64,000 nucleotides of DNA from Mesorhizobium sp. LHD-90 (GTDB lineage Bacteria > Pseudomonadota > Alphaproteobacteria > Rhizobiales > Rhizobiaceae), in NCBI RefSeq assembly GCF_030929505.1, contig NZ_JAVFVV010000011.1, positions 62,001 to 126,000 on the forward strand, in the 5' to 3' direction. Below the pieces are notes generated by a model. That model was not told where the DNA came from, searched no databases, and saw only the letters and a list, made by a program, of their open reading frames with translations. Position 1 is the first letter of the stretch. Every line of letters starts with the position of its first letter. Both the position numbers and the translations under genes were made by a program. Shown piece by piece: positions 49,496-58,340 of this stretch.

Positions 49496-50017
49496 ATGCT
49501 TGAAGCCCTTATATTCGTCGTGTTCCCATTCTGCATGGCTTTCGCGGCCATTTCCGACATGCTGTCCATGACCATCTCCAACCGCGTCGCGGTTGTCCTC
49601 GTCGCCACATTCGCGGTCGTGGCGCCCCTTACCGGCATGGAATGGACGACCTACGCCTGGCATTTCGCGGCATTCCTGGTTGTCCTGCTGGTCGGCTTCT
49701 CGCTCTTCGCGCTCGGCGGCATGGGCGGCGGCGACGCCAAGCTGCTGGCGGCCACGGCTCTCTACATGGGCCTTGGTCTTCAACTGGTGGAGTATCTGGT
49801 GATCTCGGCCTTCCTCGGCGGGTTGCTGACATTGGCCGTGATGGGCTTTCGCGGTTCGGCGCTGGCGGTCTTCACCGGGCACAACATGTTCCTAAGGAAC
49901 TTTACCGACACCAAAAAGGGTATTCCTTACGGCATAGCGCTGGGCGCCGGAGGTTTACTGACTTATTCAAGCTCACCCCTGATGATTTGGGCGATGGACC
50001 GGCTTGCTGGTCAATGA
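49496..50017 (+). CDS. cpaA: Prepilin peptidase CpaA (A24 family)
   Basis: A 173-residue polytopic aspartyl protease that removes leaders from Flp, TadE and TadF. The two catalytic aspartates lie in FAAISDMLSMTISNR (first) and MGGGDAKLLA (G-x-G-D, second). About five membrane helices. Lacking the N-terminal methylase domain is normal for CpaA/TadV. ATG 49496. It precedes a stable hairpin and cpaB. Confidence 0.95.
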   Translation: MLEALIFVVFPFCMAFAAISDMLSMTISNRVAVVLVATFAVVAPLTGMEWTTYAWHFAAFLVVLLVGFSLFALGGMGGGDAKLLAATALYMGLGLQLVEYLVISAFLGGLLTLAVMGFRGSALAVFTGHNMFLRNFTDTKKGIPYGIALGAGGLLTYSSSPLMIWAMDRLAGQ

Positions 50018-50040
50018 AAGGCCGGAGGGAAAGGATTTCG

Positions 50041-50058
50041 GGGCGGCTTCGGCCGCCC
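50041..50058 (+). terminator. UUCG-capped hairpin between cpaA and cpaB
   Basis: GGGCGGC-TTCG-GCCGCCC, seven GC pairs with an exceptionally stable C(UUCG)G loop, 24 bases past the cpaA stop. No clean T-run follows (TCTGCATTTT), so it may be a terminator, an attenuator or an RNA-stabilising structure. Confidence 0.5.
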
Positions 50059-50147
50059 TCTGCATTTTCCGACGAATGCTTATCGTCCCGCGTCGTTCGC
50101 TTTTCGGCACGAGAAACTTAAAATTAATCATGATTGTTCGCATTGCG

Positions 50148-50162
50148 TTAACCGTAATTTGA
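50148..50162. promoter_or_regulatory. Candidate CtrA-binding site upstream of cpaB
   Basis: TTAA-CCGTAAT-TTGA matches the CtrA box TTAA-N7-TTAA at seven of eight fixed positions. It ends 60 bases before the cpaB ATG. CtrA controls pilA in Caulobacter. Sequence match is direct; function is inferred. Confidence 0.4.
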
Positions 50163-50222
50163 CGATTGCCCCCGCATGGTCCGCCTTGGGTTTGAGGTAC
50201 GCCAAGTGCGGGGTCAAAAGAG

Positions 50223-51032
50223 ATGGCTGCATCGCGACTGATCATTCTCGGCGTGGCAGTGGCCGCGGCGGGTGGTGCGGGATATGTTGCGAAGAACATG
50301 ACTGCTCCGCAGGAGCGGGTCGTGATCGATCAAGGGCCTCTGCAGCCTGTGGTCGAGACCACGCAGGTTCTCGTGGTAGCGGGCGATGTCCCGATGGGCG
50401 CCAATGTCGGCGAACAACTGTCCTGGCAGGAATGGCCGTCGGCAGGGGTGAACGAGAACTTCATCACACGCGACGCTGATCCTGAGGCGCTCGAGCAATT
50501 CAAGTCGGCAATCGCCCGTGTGCCGATCTACGCCGGTGAGCCCCTGCGCAAGTCGAAGCTGGTCGGCGAAGGCCAAAGCTTCATGTCGTCGATCCTGCCC
50601 TCCGGTTACAGGGCGATCGCCACGCAGATTTCGGCCGACACCTCGGCGGGCGGTTTCATCCTTCCGAACGACTATGTCGATGTCATCATGACTCGCCGTT
50701 CCGAAAACGGATCGGCGACCGGCTTCATCACCGAGACGATCCTGCAGAACATCAAGGTTCTGGCGATCGACCAGACGATTCAGGAAGACGAGGAAGGCAA
50801 GAAGGTCAAGGTCGGCGATACCGCGACGCTCGAGCTGACGCAACAGCAGGCGGAGATCATCACGGTTGCCCAGCAGATGGCCGACCGGCTGACGCTGGCG
50901 CTTCGCTCCGTCGCCGACGCGCAGCAGGCTTCCGACCAGGAGGCCGACTACCTCGTCACCGGCAGCGGCAAGCGCGGGACCATCCGGTTGATCAAGTCCG
51001 GCGAGGTCACCGAAGTGGGAGCGAAGAAATGA
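50223..51032 (+). CDS. cpaB: Flp pilus assembly protein CpaB (RcpC)
   Basis: A 269-residue periplasmic pilus biogenesis protein with a single N-terminal membrane segment (LIILGVAVAAAGGAGYVA). The SAF/RcpC domain covers about 45-130, with VLVVAGDVPMGANVGEQLSW and YAGEPLRKSKLVGEG. A C-terminal portion holds LPNDYVDVIMTRR and TLALRSVADAQQA. ATG 50223. Its stop overlaps the cpaC start by four bases. Confidence 0.95.
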   Translation: MAASRLIILGVAVAAAGGAGYVAKNMTAPQERVVIDQGPLQPVVETTQVLVVAGDVPMGANVGEQLSWQEWPSAGVNENFITRDADPEALEQFKSAIARVPIYAGEPLRKSKLVGEGQSFMSSILPSGYRAIATQISADTSAGGFILPNDYVDVIMTRRSENGSATGFITETILQNIKVLAIDQTIQEDEEGKKVKVGDTATLELTQQQAEIITVAQQMADRLTLALRSVADAQQASDQEADYLVTGSGKRGTIRLIKSGEVTEVGAKK

Positions 51033-52651
51033 GCAGAAGAGGAGAGCCGGTGGCAACCGGACGCTATGTTCCCGTGGCCATACTCAGGAAGGCGACCTCG
51101 GTTGCGACCGCATGCGCCGTTCTGCTGGCCGGAACGGGCCTCGCCGGCATCGAGACGGCATTCGCCGGGTCCAACCTGGTCCAGGTAGGGCCGAGCCAGC
51201 GGGACAGCCAGCGCATCAATCTGGGCCTGAACAAGTCGATCGTCATAGACCTTCCCACCGATGCCTACGACATCCTCGTCGCGAATCCGGCGGTCGCCGA
51301 CGCGGTGACCCGGACCGCGCGTCGCATCTACCTCTTCGGCAAGGCCGTGGGTGAGACCAACATCTTCGTCTTCGGCCCCAACGGCGAGCAGATCGCCAGC
51401 CTGGATCTGCAGATCGAGCGCGATGTCGCGGGCCTCGAAGAGTATATCAAGCGATTCATCCCGACATCGGATATCACGGTCGAATTGTTGAATGACAATG
51501 TGGTGCTGACGGGGACGGTGGAGACGCCACTGGATTCCAAGCGTGCCGCCGACCTCGCGAACATCTTCGTGACTGGCGGCGAGGCGACTACGGGTCAATA
51601 TTCCCAGACCGCTTCCGGCGGTTCCAGCGACAGTGGCGTCGCCATCGACAATCCGGACCAGGAACGCCGGGTCAGCCAGATCGTCAATCTGCTGCAGATC
51701 ATTGGCGAGGACCAGGTGACGCTGAAGGTTACCGTCGCCGAGGTGAGCCGCAACGTCTTCAAGCAACTGGGCGTGAACCTGATCGCGGGCGGCGACTCGA
51801 ACGGCATCAGTTGGGGCGCCATCGCGGAAAACGCCTACGGCCTCGGCAAGCCGCTGTCGGCGACCGGCTTTGCCATCGGCGGCTCCGCCATCGATGCTTA
51901 TGTCAATGCTATGGAACAGGCGGGCGTCATGAAAACGCTTGCCGAACCAACTCTGACCGCGGTGTCCGGCGAGAAGGCAACGTTCAAGGTCGGCGGCGAG
52001 TTCAACCTCGTCACCGGGCGATCCAGTGCGGTCTCGGACGAAAACCAGACCGGCCAGATCACCTACACGGTCGAGAAGTTGGAATACGGTATCGGCCTGG
52101 AGTTCATCCCGGTCGTCCTGTCGCCGGGCCGAATAAGCCTCAAGGTGAGAACCTCCGTTTCGGAACCCACGAACGAAGGCTCCGTCGCATTTGAGGGCGG
52201 TCCACCGGCCAAGAATGGCGGCTTCCTGAGCGGAATCCTCGAACCCCGCACCAATTTGCAGGGCACGAACATGCTGTCCATCCGCAAGCGCTTGGCCGAT
52301 ACGACCGTCGAACTGCCCTCGGGCGGCTCGATGATGATCGCCGGCCTGGTGCGCGACGATGTCCGTCAGGCGATCCAGGGGGTGCCCGGTCTCTCCAAGA
52401 TACCGGTTCTCGGCGCCCTGTTCCGCAGCCGCGACTTCGTTCGCAACGAAACCGAGTTGGTTATCCTCATCACGCCTTATCTGACCAAGCCGGTGGCGCG
52501 TACCGCGCTCGCCAAGCCGGACGACAATTTCGATCCGGCAAGCGACGGCGCCGGCATGTTCCTCGGCCGCGTCAACCGCGTCTACGGCACCATGAAGACC
52601 AACAAGCCGAACGGCCGCTACCACGGCATGGTCGGGTTCATCTACAAGTGA
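51029..52651 (+). CDS. cpaC: Flp pilus outer-membrane secretin CpaC (RcpA)
   Basis: A 540-residue secretin that forms the outer-membrane pilus pore. Its signal peptide ends near AFA (residue 47). The PF13629-like N domain (LNKSIVIDLPTDAYDILVAN) and a BON-like segment (TVELLNDNVVLTGTVETPLD) follow. The secretin core (about 200-480) ends with MMIAGLVRDDV, IPVLGALFRSRDF and ETELVILITPYLTKPV. ATG 51029 overlaps cpaB. Full length. Confidence 0.95.
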   Translation: MSRRGEPVATGRYVPVAILRKATSVATACAVLLAGTGLAGIETAFAGSNLVQVGPSQRDSQRINLGLNKSIVIDLPTDAYDILVANPAVADAVTRTARRIYLFGKAVGETNIFVFGPNGEQIASLDLQIERDVAGLEEYIKRFIPTSDITVELLNDNVVLTGTVETPLDSKRAADLANIFVTGGEATTGQYSQTASGGSSDSGVAIDNPDQERRVSQIVNLLQIIGEDQVTLKVTVAEVSRNVFKQLGVNLIAGGDSNGISWGAIAENAYGLGKPLSATGFAIGGSAIDAYVNAMEQAGVMKTLAEPTLTAVSGEKATFKVGGEFNLVTGRSSAVSDENQTGQITYTVEKLEYGIGLEFIPVVLSPGRISLKVRTSVSEPTNEGSVAFEGGPPAKNGGFLSGILEPRTNLQGTNMLSIRKRLADTTVELPSGGSMMIAGLVRDDVRQAIQGVPGLSKIPVLGALFRSRDFVRNETELVILITPYLTKPVARTALAKPDDNFDPASDGAGMFLGRVNRVYGTMKTNKPNGRYHGMVGFIYK

Positions 52652-52665
52652 TCGGGAAACGGGCC

Positions 52666-53397
52666 ATGATCGACAACATCACCGTGACGACGCCGGCGGC
52701 CAGGAGCCATCGCGCCCGTATCCTCGGCAAGCCGATGCTTGCCTTGACCGCAGCGGTTTCGGTCGTCCTGATGGCGGGTTGCGCGACCAAGACCGACAGC
52801 GTGACCGTCGGGGCGATACCCGACGACTATCGCACCAACCATCCGATCGTGATCGCCGAAAAGGAGCAGGTGATCGACCTGCCGGTGGGAGCGGGCGACC
52901 GCGGCATGACCAAGACGCAGCGCGTCGCGCTGGGCGGCTTCCTTGCCGACTACGACCGCAGCGCGGCGCCCGTCGTGACCATCCTGGTTCCGGCCGGTTC
53001 CTACAATGCCCATGCGGCGTCCCAGGCCGGCGCCGACTTCGCACAATTTGCCAAGCGGCGCGGCGTGCCTGCAAGCCGCATTGCGCTCGCTTCCTACCAG
53101 GCCACCTCGGCCGAGGTTTCGGCGCCCGTCCGCGTGACCTACACCGCGATGTCGGCGCAGACCAACAAGTGCGGACGCTGGCCCGAAGACATCGCCAACA
53201 CGTACGAAAACAAGCACTACGCCAATTTCGGCTGCTCGTATCAGAACAACTTGGCTGCCCAGCTCGAGAATCCAGCCGACCTGCTTGGTCCGCGCAAGAC
53301 GACCGAGGTTGATGCCGAGCGCCGCAACAACGTCATCGACGCCTATCGCAACGCGCCGGTCTTTGTCGACTCGGCTGTCCGCGAAGTCGACTACTGA
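52666..53397 (+). CDS. cpaD: Flp pilus assembly lipoprotein CpaD
   Basis: A 243-residue lipoprotein thought to pilot or stabilise the CpaC pore. The lipobox VVLMAGC follows a basic N-terminus. CpaD landmarks are YRTNHPIVIAEKEQVIDLPV, GADFAQFAKRRGV, and CGRWPEDIANTYENKHYANF with GCSYQNNLAAQ. I prefer ATG 52666. A GTG at 52648 overlapping the cpaC stop would add six residues and is also possible. Confidence 0.92.
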   Translation: MIDNITVTTPAARSHRARILGKPMLALTAAVSVVLMAGCATKTDSVTVGAIPDDYRTNHPIVIAEKEQVIDLPVGAGDRGMTKTQRVALGGFLADYDRSAAPVVTILVPAGSYNAHAASQAGADFAQFAKRRGVPASRIALASYQATSAEVSAPVRVTYTAMSAQTNKCGRWPEDIANTYENKHYANFGCSYQNNLAAQLENPADLLGPRKTTEVDAERRNNVIDAYRNAPVFVDSAVREVDY

Positions 53398-53423
53398 GGC
53401 CAGCAGCGTAAGGGGTAACGCCG

Positions 53424-54710
53424 ATGAGCAGTCTCGCCTACGATCCCGATATCAATGCCGAACATTCCTCGGAACGCCACGCTTCCGACATGTACGCGCT
53501 TCGCCCGGTCCCTCGGATCTCCATCCAGGCGTTCTGCGAGACCGACGGCATCGCGGTGCCGATCGAGCGCGCCGGCGAGGACCGGCGCATGGCCAAGGTG
53601 CATCTGAAGATGCACATGGGCGGCCTCGCCACGGCCGTCGAACTCTACCAAAGTGCTCCGACACCCAATCTGATCATCGTCGAATCGCGCAGTGAACCCC
53701 GCAAGTTGCTCGGTGATCTCGGGGAACTCGCAGAACTCTGCGATCCCAGCACGAAGGTCGTCGTCATCGGCCACTACAACGACGTCGCGCTCTACCGCGA
53801 CCTGATCAAGGCCGGCGTCTCCGAATACATGGTGGCGCCGATCTCGCTGGCAGACATCGTCGGCGTGATCTCCAATATCTTTGTCGACCCGGAAGCAGAT
53901 CCGATCGGCCGCTCGATCGCCTTCATTGGCGCCAAGGGCGGTGTCGGATCCTCGACCATCGCCCACAATGTTGCCTGGGCGATGTCGAACCTGTTCAGCT
54001 CCGAGGTGGTTGTCGCCGACATGGACCTCGCCTTCGGCACGGCCAACATCAATTTCGACCAGGATCCGGCCCAGGGCATGGCGGAGGCGGTTTTCTCCCC
54101 CGAGCGCATCGACGAGGTCTATCTCGACCGCCTGCTGGCCCAGTGCGCGGAGCGGCTGTCGCTGCTGGCGGCGCCCTCGACGCTGGACCGGGTCTACGAC
54201 TTCGACGCCGACGCTTTCTCGCAGATCATCGAGACGGCGCAACGCAGCGCGCCGCTCCTGGTGCTCGACATGCCGCATCTATGGACCGGCTGGAGCAAGC
54301 AGACGCTCCTGCAGGCGGACGAGGTCGTCATCACCGCGACGCCCGAACTCGCCAATCTGCGCAACACCAAGAACCTCGTGGACATGTTGAGGAAGACGCG
54401 TCCCAACGATGCGCCGCCCAAGCTGATCATCAATCAGGCGGGCGTGCCCAAGCGGACCGAAATATCGGTCGCGGATTTCTCGGATCCTCTGGGCATCACG
54501 CCGATCAGCGTCATCCCCTTCGATCCGCAGCTTTTCGGCAATGCCGCCAACAACGGCCGCATGTTGGGCGAGATGGATGCCAAGCATCCGACGGTCCAGG
54601 CGATCAGCGAGATCGCCCACGTGCTGACCGGTCGCAGCGAAATCAAGTTGAAGGCCAAGCCCGGAATCTCCGGCATCCTCGGAAAACTGAAACTTAAGAA
54701 GAAAAAGTAA
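53424..54710 (+). CDS. cpaE: Flp pilus localisation ATPase CpaE (TadZ)
   Basis: A 428-residue cytoplasmic protein that positions the pilus machine. An N-terminal receiver-like domain (about 65-155, LIIVESRSEPRKLLGDLGEL) lacks the usual phospho-Asp pattern. It is followed by a MinD/ParA-like ATPase with deviant Walker A GAKGGVGSSTIAHN and Walker A' VVADMDLAFG. The Walker A Lys after Gly-Val-Gly is replaced by Ser, as is usual in CpaE. A basic tail KLKLKKKK ends the protein. Confidence 0.94.
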   Translation: MSSLAYDPDINAEHSSERHASDMYALRPVPRISIQAFCETDGIAVPIERAGEDRRMAKVHLKMHMGGLATAVELYQSAPTPNLIIVESRSEPRKLLGDLGELAELCDPSTKVVVIGHYNDVALYRDLIKAGVSEYMVAPISLADIVGVISNIFVDPEADPIGRSIAFIGAKGGVGSSTIAHNVAWAMSNLFSSEVVVADMDLAFGTANINFDQDPAQGMAEAVFSPERIDEVYLDRLLAQCAERLSLLAAPSTLDRVYDFDADAFSQIIETAQRSAPLLVLDMPHLWTGWSKQTLLQADEVVITATPELANLRNTKNLVDMLRKTRPNDAPPKLIINQAGVPKRTEISVADFSDPLGITPISVIPFDPQLFGNAANNGRMLGEMDAKHPTVQAISEIAHVLTGRSEIKLKAKPGISGILGKLKLKKKK

Positions 54711-54740
54711 CCCTTCCGCGGCGAGAAACGGCAGAAGATC

Positions 54741-56231
54741 ATGTTCGGTAGACGAGGCAATGACGACGGTGGGCGGGCTAAGGCGGAATTCCGGCCGCCC
54801 GCGCCGGTGAGTGCGCCTCCCTCGTTCGGCGACACTGCCACCCTGCCGCCCCGGCAGGCCGAAGCGAAGCCAGCCGCGCCGGTAGCTCCCCCGCGCCGGG
54901 TGGAAACGCCTCCGCCGGCCGAGCCGCGCCGGCCCCAGCGCGAACGCAGCGAAAGCTACTATGACACCAAATCGCAGGTCTTCTCCGCGCTGATCGACAC
55001 GATCGACCTGTCGCAGCTCGCCAAGCTGGACCCAGACAGCGCGCGCGAAGAGATCCGCGACATCGTCAACGACATCATCGCCATCAAGAACTTCGTGATG
55101 TCGATCGCCGAGCAGGAGGAGCTGCTCGAGGACATCTGCAACGACGTTCTCGGCTTCGGGCCGCTGGAGCCGCTGCTCGCCCGCGACGACATCGCCGATA
55201 TCATGGTGAATGGTTCCAAGAACGTCTATATCGAGGTCAACGGCAAGGTCGAGCAGACCGGCATCCGCTTCCGCGACAACCAGCAGCTCCTGAACATCTG
55301 CCAGCGTATCGTTAGCCAGGTTGGCAGGCGCGTCGACGAATCGAGCCCGATCTGCGACGCGCGCCTGCCCGACGGCAGCCGCGTCAACGTTATTGCTCCG
55401 CCGCTCGCCATCGACGGCACGGCGCTCACCATCCGCAAATTTAAGAAGGACAAGCTGACGCTCGACCAGCTCGTCAAATACGGCTCGATCTCGCCGCAAG
55501 GCGCCGAAATCCTCAAGATCATCGGCCGTGTCCGCTGCAACATCGTCATCTCGGGAGGCACCGGCTCGGGCAAGACCACGCTGCTCAACTGCCTGACCAA
55601 CTTCATCGACCGCGACGAGCGGGTCATCACCTGCGAGGACTCGGCGGAATTGCAGCTCCAGCAGCCGCATGTGGTTCGGCTGGAGACGCGCCCGCCCAAT
55701 CTCGAGGGTGAAGGCCAGATCACGATGCGCGACCTGGTCAGGAACTGCCTGCGCATGCGTCCGGAGCGGATCATCGTCGGCGAGGTGCGCGGACCCGAAG
55801 TGTTCGACCTGTTGCAGGCGATGAACACCGGCCACGACGGCTCGATGGGCACTATCCACTCCAACAGCCCGCGCGAATGTCTCAACCGCATGGAATCGAT
55901 GATCGCCATGGGCGGCTATTCGCTGCCGCAGAAGACGGTTCGCGAGATCATCGTCGGCTCAATCGACGTCATCATCCAGGCCGCGCGCCTGCGCGACGGT
56001 TCCCGCCGCATCACCCACATCACCGAGGTGATCGGCATGGAAGGCGACGTGATCATCACCCAGGATCTGGTCCTCTACAACATCAAGGGCGAGGACGCCT
56101 CGGGCCGGTTGATCGGCGAGCATGTCTCGACAGGTATCGGCCGGCCGCATTTCTGGGACCGCGCCCGCTATTTCGGCGAGGAACAGCGGCTGGCCACCGC
56201 GCTCGAGGCGATGGAAAAGCGGGCAGAATAG
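54741..56231 (+). CDS. cpaF: Flp pilus assembly/retraction ATPase CpaF (TadA)
   Basis: A 496-residue hexameric motor of the secretion ATPase superfamily. A Pro/Arg-rich N-terminus (about 1-75) precedes a helical domain and the catalytic core. Key motifs are Walker A ISGGTGSGKTTLLNC, the Asp box around TCEDSAELQLQQP, Walker B IIVGEVRGPEVFDLL and the His box TGHDGSMGTIHSNS. ATG 54741. tadB follows 15 bases after its stop. An antisense open frame of comparable length is an artefact. Confidence 0.96.
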   Translation: MFGRRGNDDGGRAKAEFRPPAPVSAPPSFGDTATLPPRQAEAKPAAPVAPPRRVETPPPAEPRRPQRERSESYYDTKSQVFSALIDTIDLSQLAKLDPDSAREEIRDIVNDIIAIKNFVMSIAEQEELLEDICNDVLGFGPLEPLLARDDIADIMVNGSKNVYIEVNGKVEQTGIRFRDNQQLLNICQRIVSQVGRRVDESSPICDARLPDGSRVNVIAPPLAIDGTALTIRKFKKDKLTLDQLVKYGSISPQGAEILKIIGRVRCNIVISGGTGSGKTTLLNCLTNFIDRDERVITCEDSAELQLQQPHVVRLETRPPNLEGEGQITMRDLVRNCLRMRPERIIVGEVRGPEVFDLLQAMNTGHDGSMGTIHSNSPRECLNRMESMIAMGGYSLPQKTVREIIVGSIDVIIQAARLRDGSRRITHITEVIGMEGDVIITQDLVLYNIKGEDASGRLIGEHVSTGIGRPHFWDRARYFGEEQRLATALEAMEKRAE

Positions 56232-56246
56232 CGGGAAAGGGCCGCC

Positions 56247-57260
56247 ATGTTCGGCTTGGATACGACGACACTGATTTTCATCGCCCTTGCCGGATTGAGT
56301 GCCGGCGCCGTGGCCTACGCCTTTCTTTTCAACCGCATCGCGGAGGAAAAGACCATCGACAGGCGTCTCGACACGGTGAAGAAGGCCGATACCGACCGGT
56401 CGGTAGTCAAGGCGTCGCGCGACCGGCAGGCGGAAGCCGCCAAGCGCCGCAAGTCGCTCCAGGATTCGTTGAAGGACCTCGACGCCAAGCAGAAGGCTCA
56501 GGATCACAACGTCAAGAAGCCGCCGATGCGCATCCAGCTCAAGCAGGCGGGCCTCAATGTTTCGCTCGAGCGGTTCTATTTGTACTCGGGGCTTTGCGGC
56601 ATCGTTCTGACCGCCCTGGCCTTCGTCGCCGGGGCGCCTCTTCTGCTTCTGCCCGGCGTGCTGATCGTCGGCGTCCTGGGCCTTCCGCGCTGGTTCGTGA
56701 CGTTCTGCCGGAAGCGGAGGGTCAAGGCCTTTCTCAACGAGTTTCCGAACGCGCTCGACATTATCGTGCGTGCCGTCAAGTCCGGCCTGCCGCTCAACGA
56801 CGGCATTCGACTGATCGCAAGCGATTCGCCGGAACCGGTGAAGAGCGAATTCCGCCGCATCGTCGAATCGCAGCAGATCGGCATGTCCATTCCGGACGCG
56901 GCGATGCGCATGCCGGAGAGCATGCCTTGCCCGGAGGCGGGATTCTTCGGCATAGTCATTCAGATCCAGAGCCAGGCGGGTGGCAATCTCTCGGAGGCGC
57001 TGGGCAATCTCTCGCGAGTCCTGCGCGATCGCAAGAAGATGAAAGCCAAGGTGCAGGCGCTGTCGATGGAAGCCAAGGCTTCCGCGGCGATCATCGGCGC
57101 TCTCCCCTTCATTGTCGCGACGCTCGTCTATCTCTCCAGCCCGAACTACATCATGCCGCTGTTCACGACGACCACCGGCCACCTCATCCTCGGCGTTTCG
57201 GGATTGTGGATGTCGATTGGTATTTTCGTGATGCGGCAGATGATCAACTTCGAGGTCTAG
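56247..57260 (+). CDS. tadB: Flp pilus inner-membrane platform protein TadB
   Basis: A 337-residue protein of the GspF-like platform family. One N-terminal helix, two mid-protein helices (LYSGLCGIVLTALAFVAGA and LLLPGVLIVGVLGL), the T2SSF domain with FLNEFPNALDIIVRAVKSGL, QIQSQAGGNLSEALGNLS, and two C-terminal helices. It works with TadC and the CpaF motor. Seven bases separate it from tadC. Confidence 0.95.
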   Translation: MFGLDTTTLIFIALAGLSAGAVAYAFLFNRIAEEKTIDRRLDTVKKADTDRSVVKASRDRQAEAAKRRKSLQDSLKDLDAKQKAQDHNVKKPPMRIQLKQAGLNVSLERFYLYSGLCGIVLTALAFVAGAPLLLLPGVLIVGVLGLPRWFVTFCRKRRVKAFLNEFPNALDIIVRAVKSGLPLNDGIRLIASDSPEPVKSEFRRIVESQQIGMSIPDAAMRMPESMPCPEAGFFGIVIQIQSQAGGNLSEALGNLSRVLRDRKKMKAKVQALSMEAKASAAIIGALPFIVATLVYLSSPNYIMPLFTTTTGHLILGVSGLWMSIGIFVMRQMINFEV

Positions 57261-57266
57261 CCAGAA

Positions 57267-58283
57267 ATGAGCGAGCAAGTCGCCCGGACGCTTACCGATC
57301 CGTCGTTCCTGATCGCGCTGTTGGTTGGCATCGCTGTCTTCGCCACGGTCTTCACGGCGCTGCCGGCTCTGGGCGGCAATCCGCTGAAGGCGCGCATGAA
57401 GACCGTTGCCTTGGAGCGCGACGAACTGCGCGCCAAGCAGCGCGCCCGGCTCGCCGCCGAAGCGGAACGACGCCGCAAGGGCTTGCGCGAGGAACAGTCC
57501 GTCGGCATGCGCAATATCGTCGACAGGCTCGACCTGCGACGGGCATTGGTTGACGAGGGCACGCTCAACAAGCTGAAGGTCGCGGGCTTTCGCGGCCAGA
57601 ACCCGCTGACGAAATTTCTGTTTTTCCGGCTCGTTCTGCCTTTCGTCTTCCTGGCCGCTGCGCTGGTTTACCTCTTCTTGCTCGGCGGACTGCCCGAACA
57701 GCCCACCCTCATCAAGCTGTTCGTGGCGGTGGTGTTCGGCTATGCCGGCTTCTACGCACCGGTGCTCTATGTCAGCAACCGCGCCACCAAGCGCAAGCAG
57801 TCCATCCAGCGCGCCTGGCCCGATGCACTCGACCTCATGCTGATCTGCGTGGAGTCGGGCATGTCGGTGGAAGCGGCGATGAAGCGCGTCGCCGAAGAGA
57901 TCGGCGCGCAGTCGGTCGAACTCGCCGAAGAGCTGATCCTGACCAACGCCGAGCTTTCCTATCTCCAGGAGCGGCGCCAGGCCTTCGAGAATCTGGCCAG
58001 CCGCACCGGGTTGGAGACGGTCAAGTCCGTCACCCAGGCACTCGTCCAGGCTGAGCGCTACGGAACGCCGGTCGCCCACGCGCTCAGGGTTCTGGCGGCC
58101 GAAAGCCGCGACATGCGCATGAACGAGGCGGAAAAGAAGGCGGCCGCGCTGCCGCCGAAGCTGACGGTGCCGATGATCCTGTTCTTCCTGCCGGTGCTGT
58201 TTGCCATCATCCTCGGGCCGGCCGGCATCCAGGTCAGCGAACGCGGCATATGGGGCGACAAGCAGTCCTCGTCCAGCAACTGA
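57267..58283 (+). CDS. tadC: Flp pilus inner-membrane platform protein TadC
   Basis: A 338-residue GspF-like partner of TadB. It has an N-terminal helix (FLIALLVGIAVFATVFTAL), two central helices, AWPDALDLMLICVESGMSVE in the T2SSF domain and LVQAERYGTPVAHALRVLA near the end. It is the last gene of the continuous cpa run. A glycosyltransferase follows after 57 bases. Confidence 0.95.
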   Translation: MSEQVARTLTDPSFLIALLVGIAVFATVFTALPALGGNPLKARMKTVALERDELRAKQRARLAAEAERRRKGLREEQSVGMRNIVDRLDLRRALVDEGTLNKLKVAGFRGQNPLTKFLFFRLVLPFVFLAAALVYLFLLGGLPEQPTLIKLFVAVVFGYAGFYAPVLYVSNRATKRKQSIQRAWPDALDLMLICVESGMSVEAAMKRVAEEIGAQSVELAEELILTNAELSYLQERRQAFENLASRTGLETVKSVTQALVQAERYGTPVAHALRVLAAESRDMRMNEAEKKAAALPPKLTVPMILFFLPVLFAIILGPAGIQVSERGIWGDKQSSSSN

Positions 58284-58340
58284 GCTGCTGCGGCGCCGTC
58301 CCGTCTGTTCTTCCGGGCAGCCATCGCTTAGAGGGGACGG

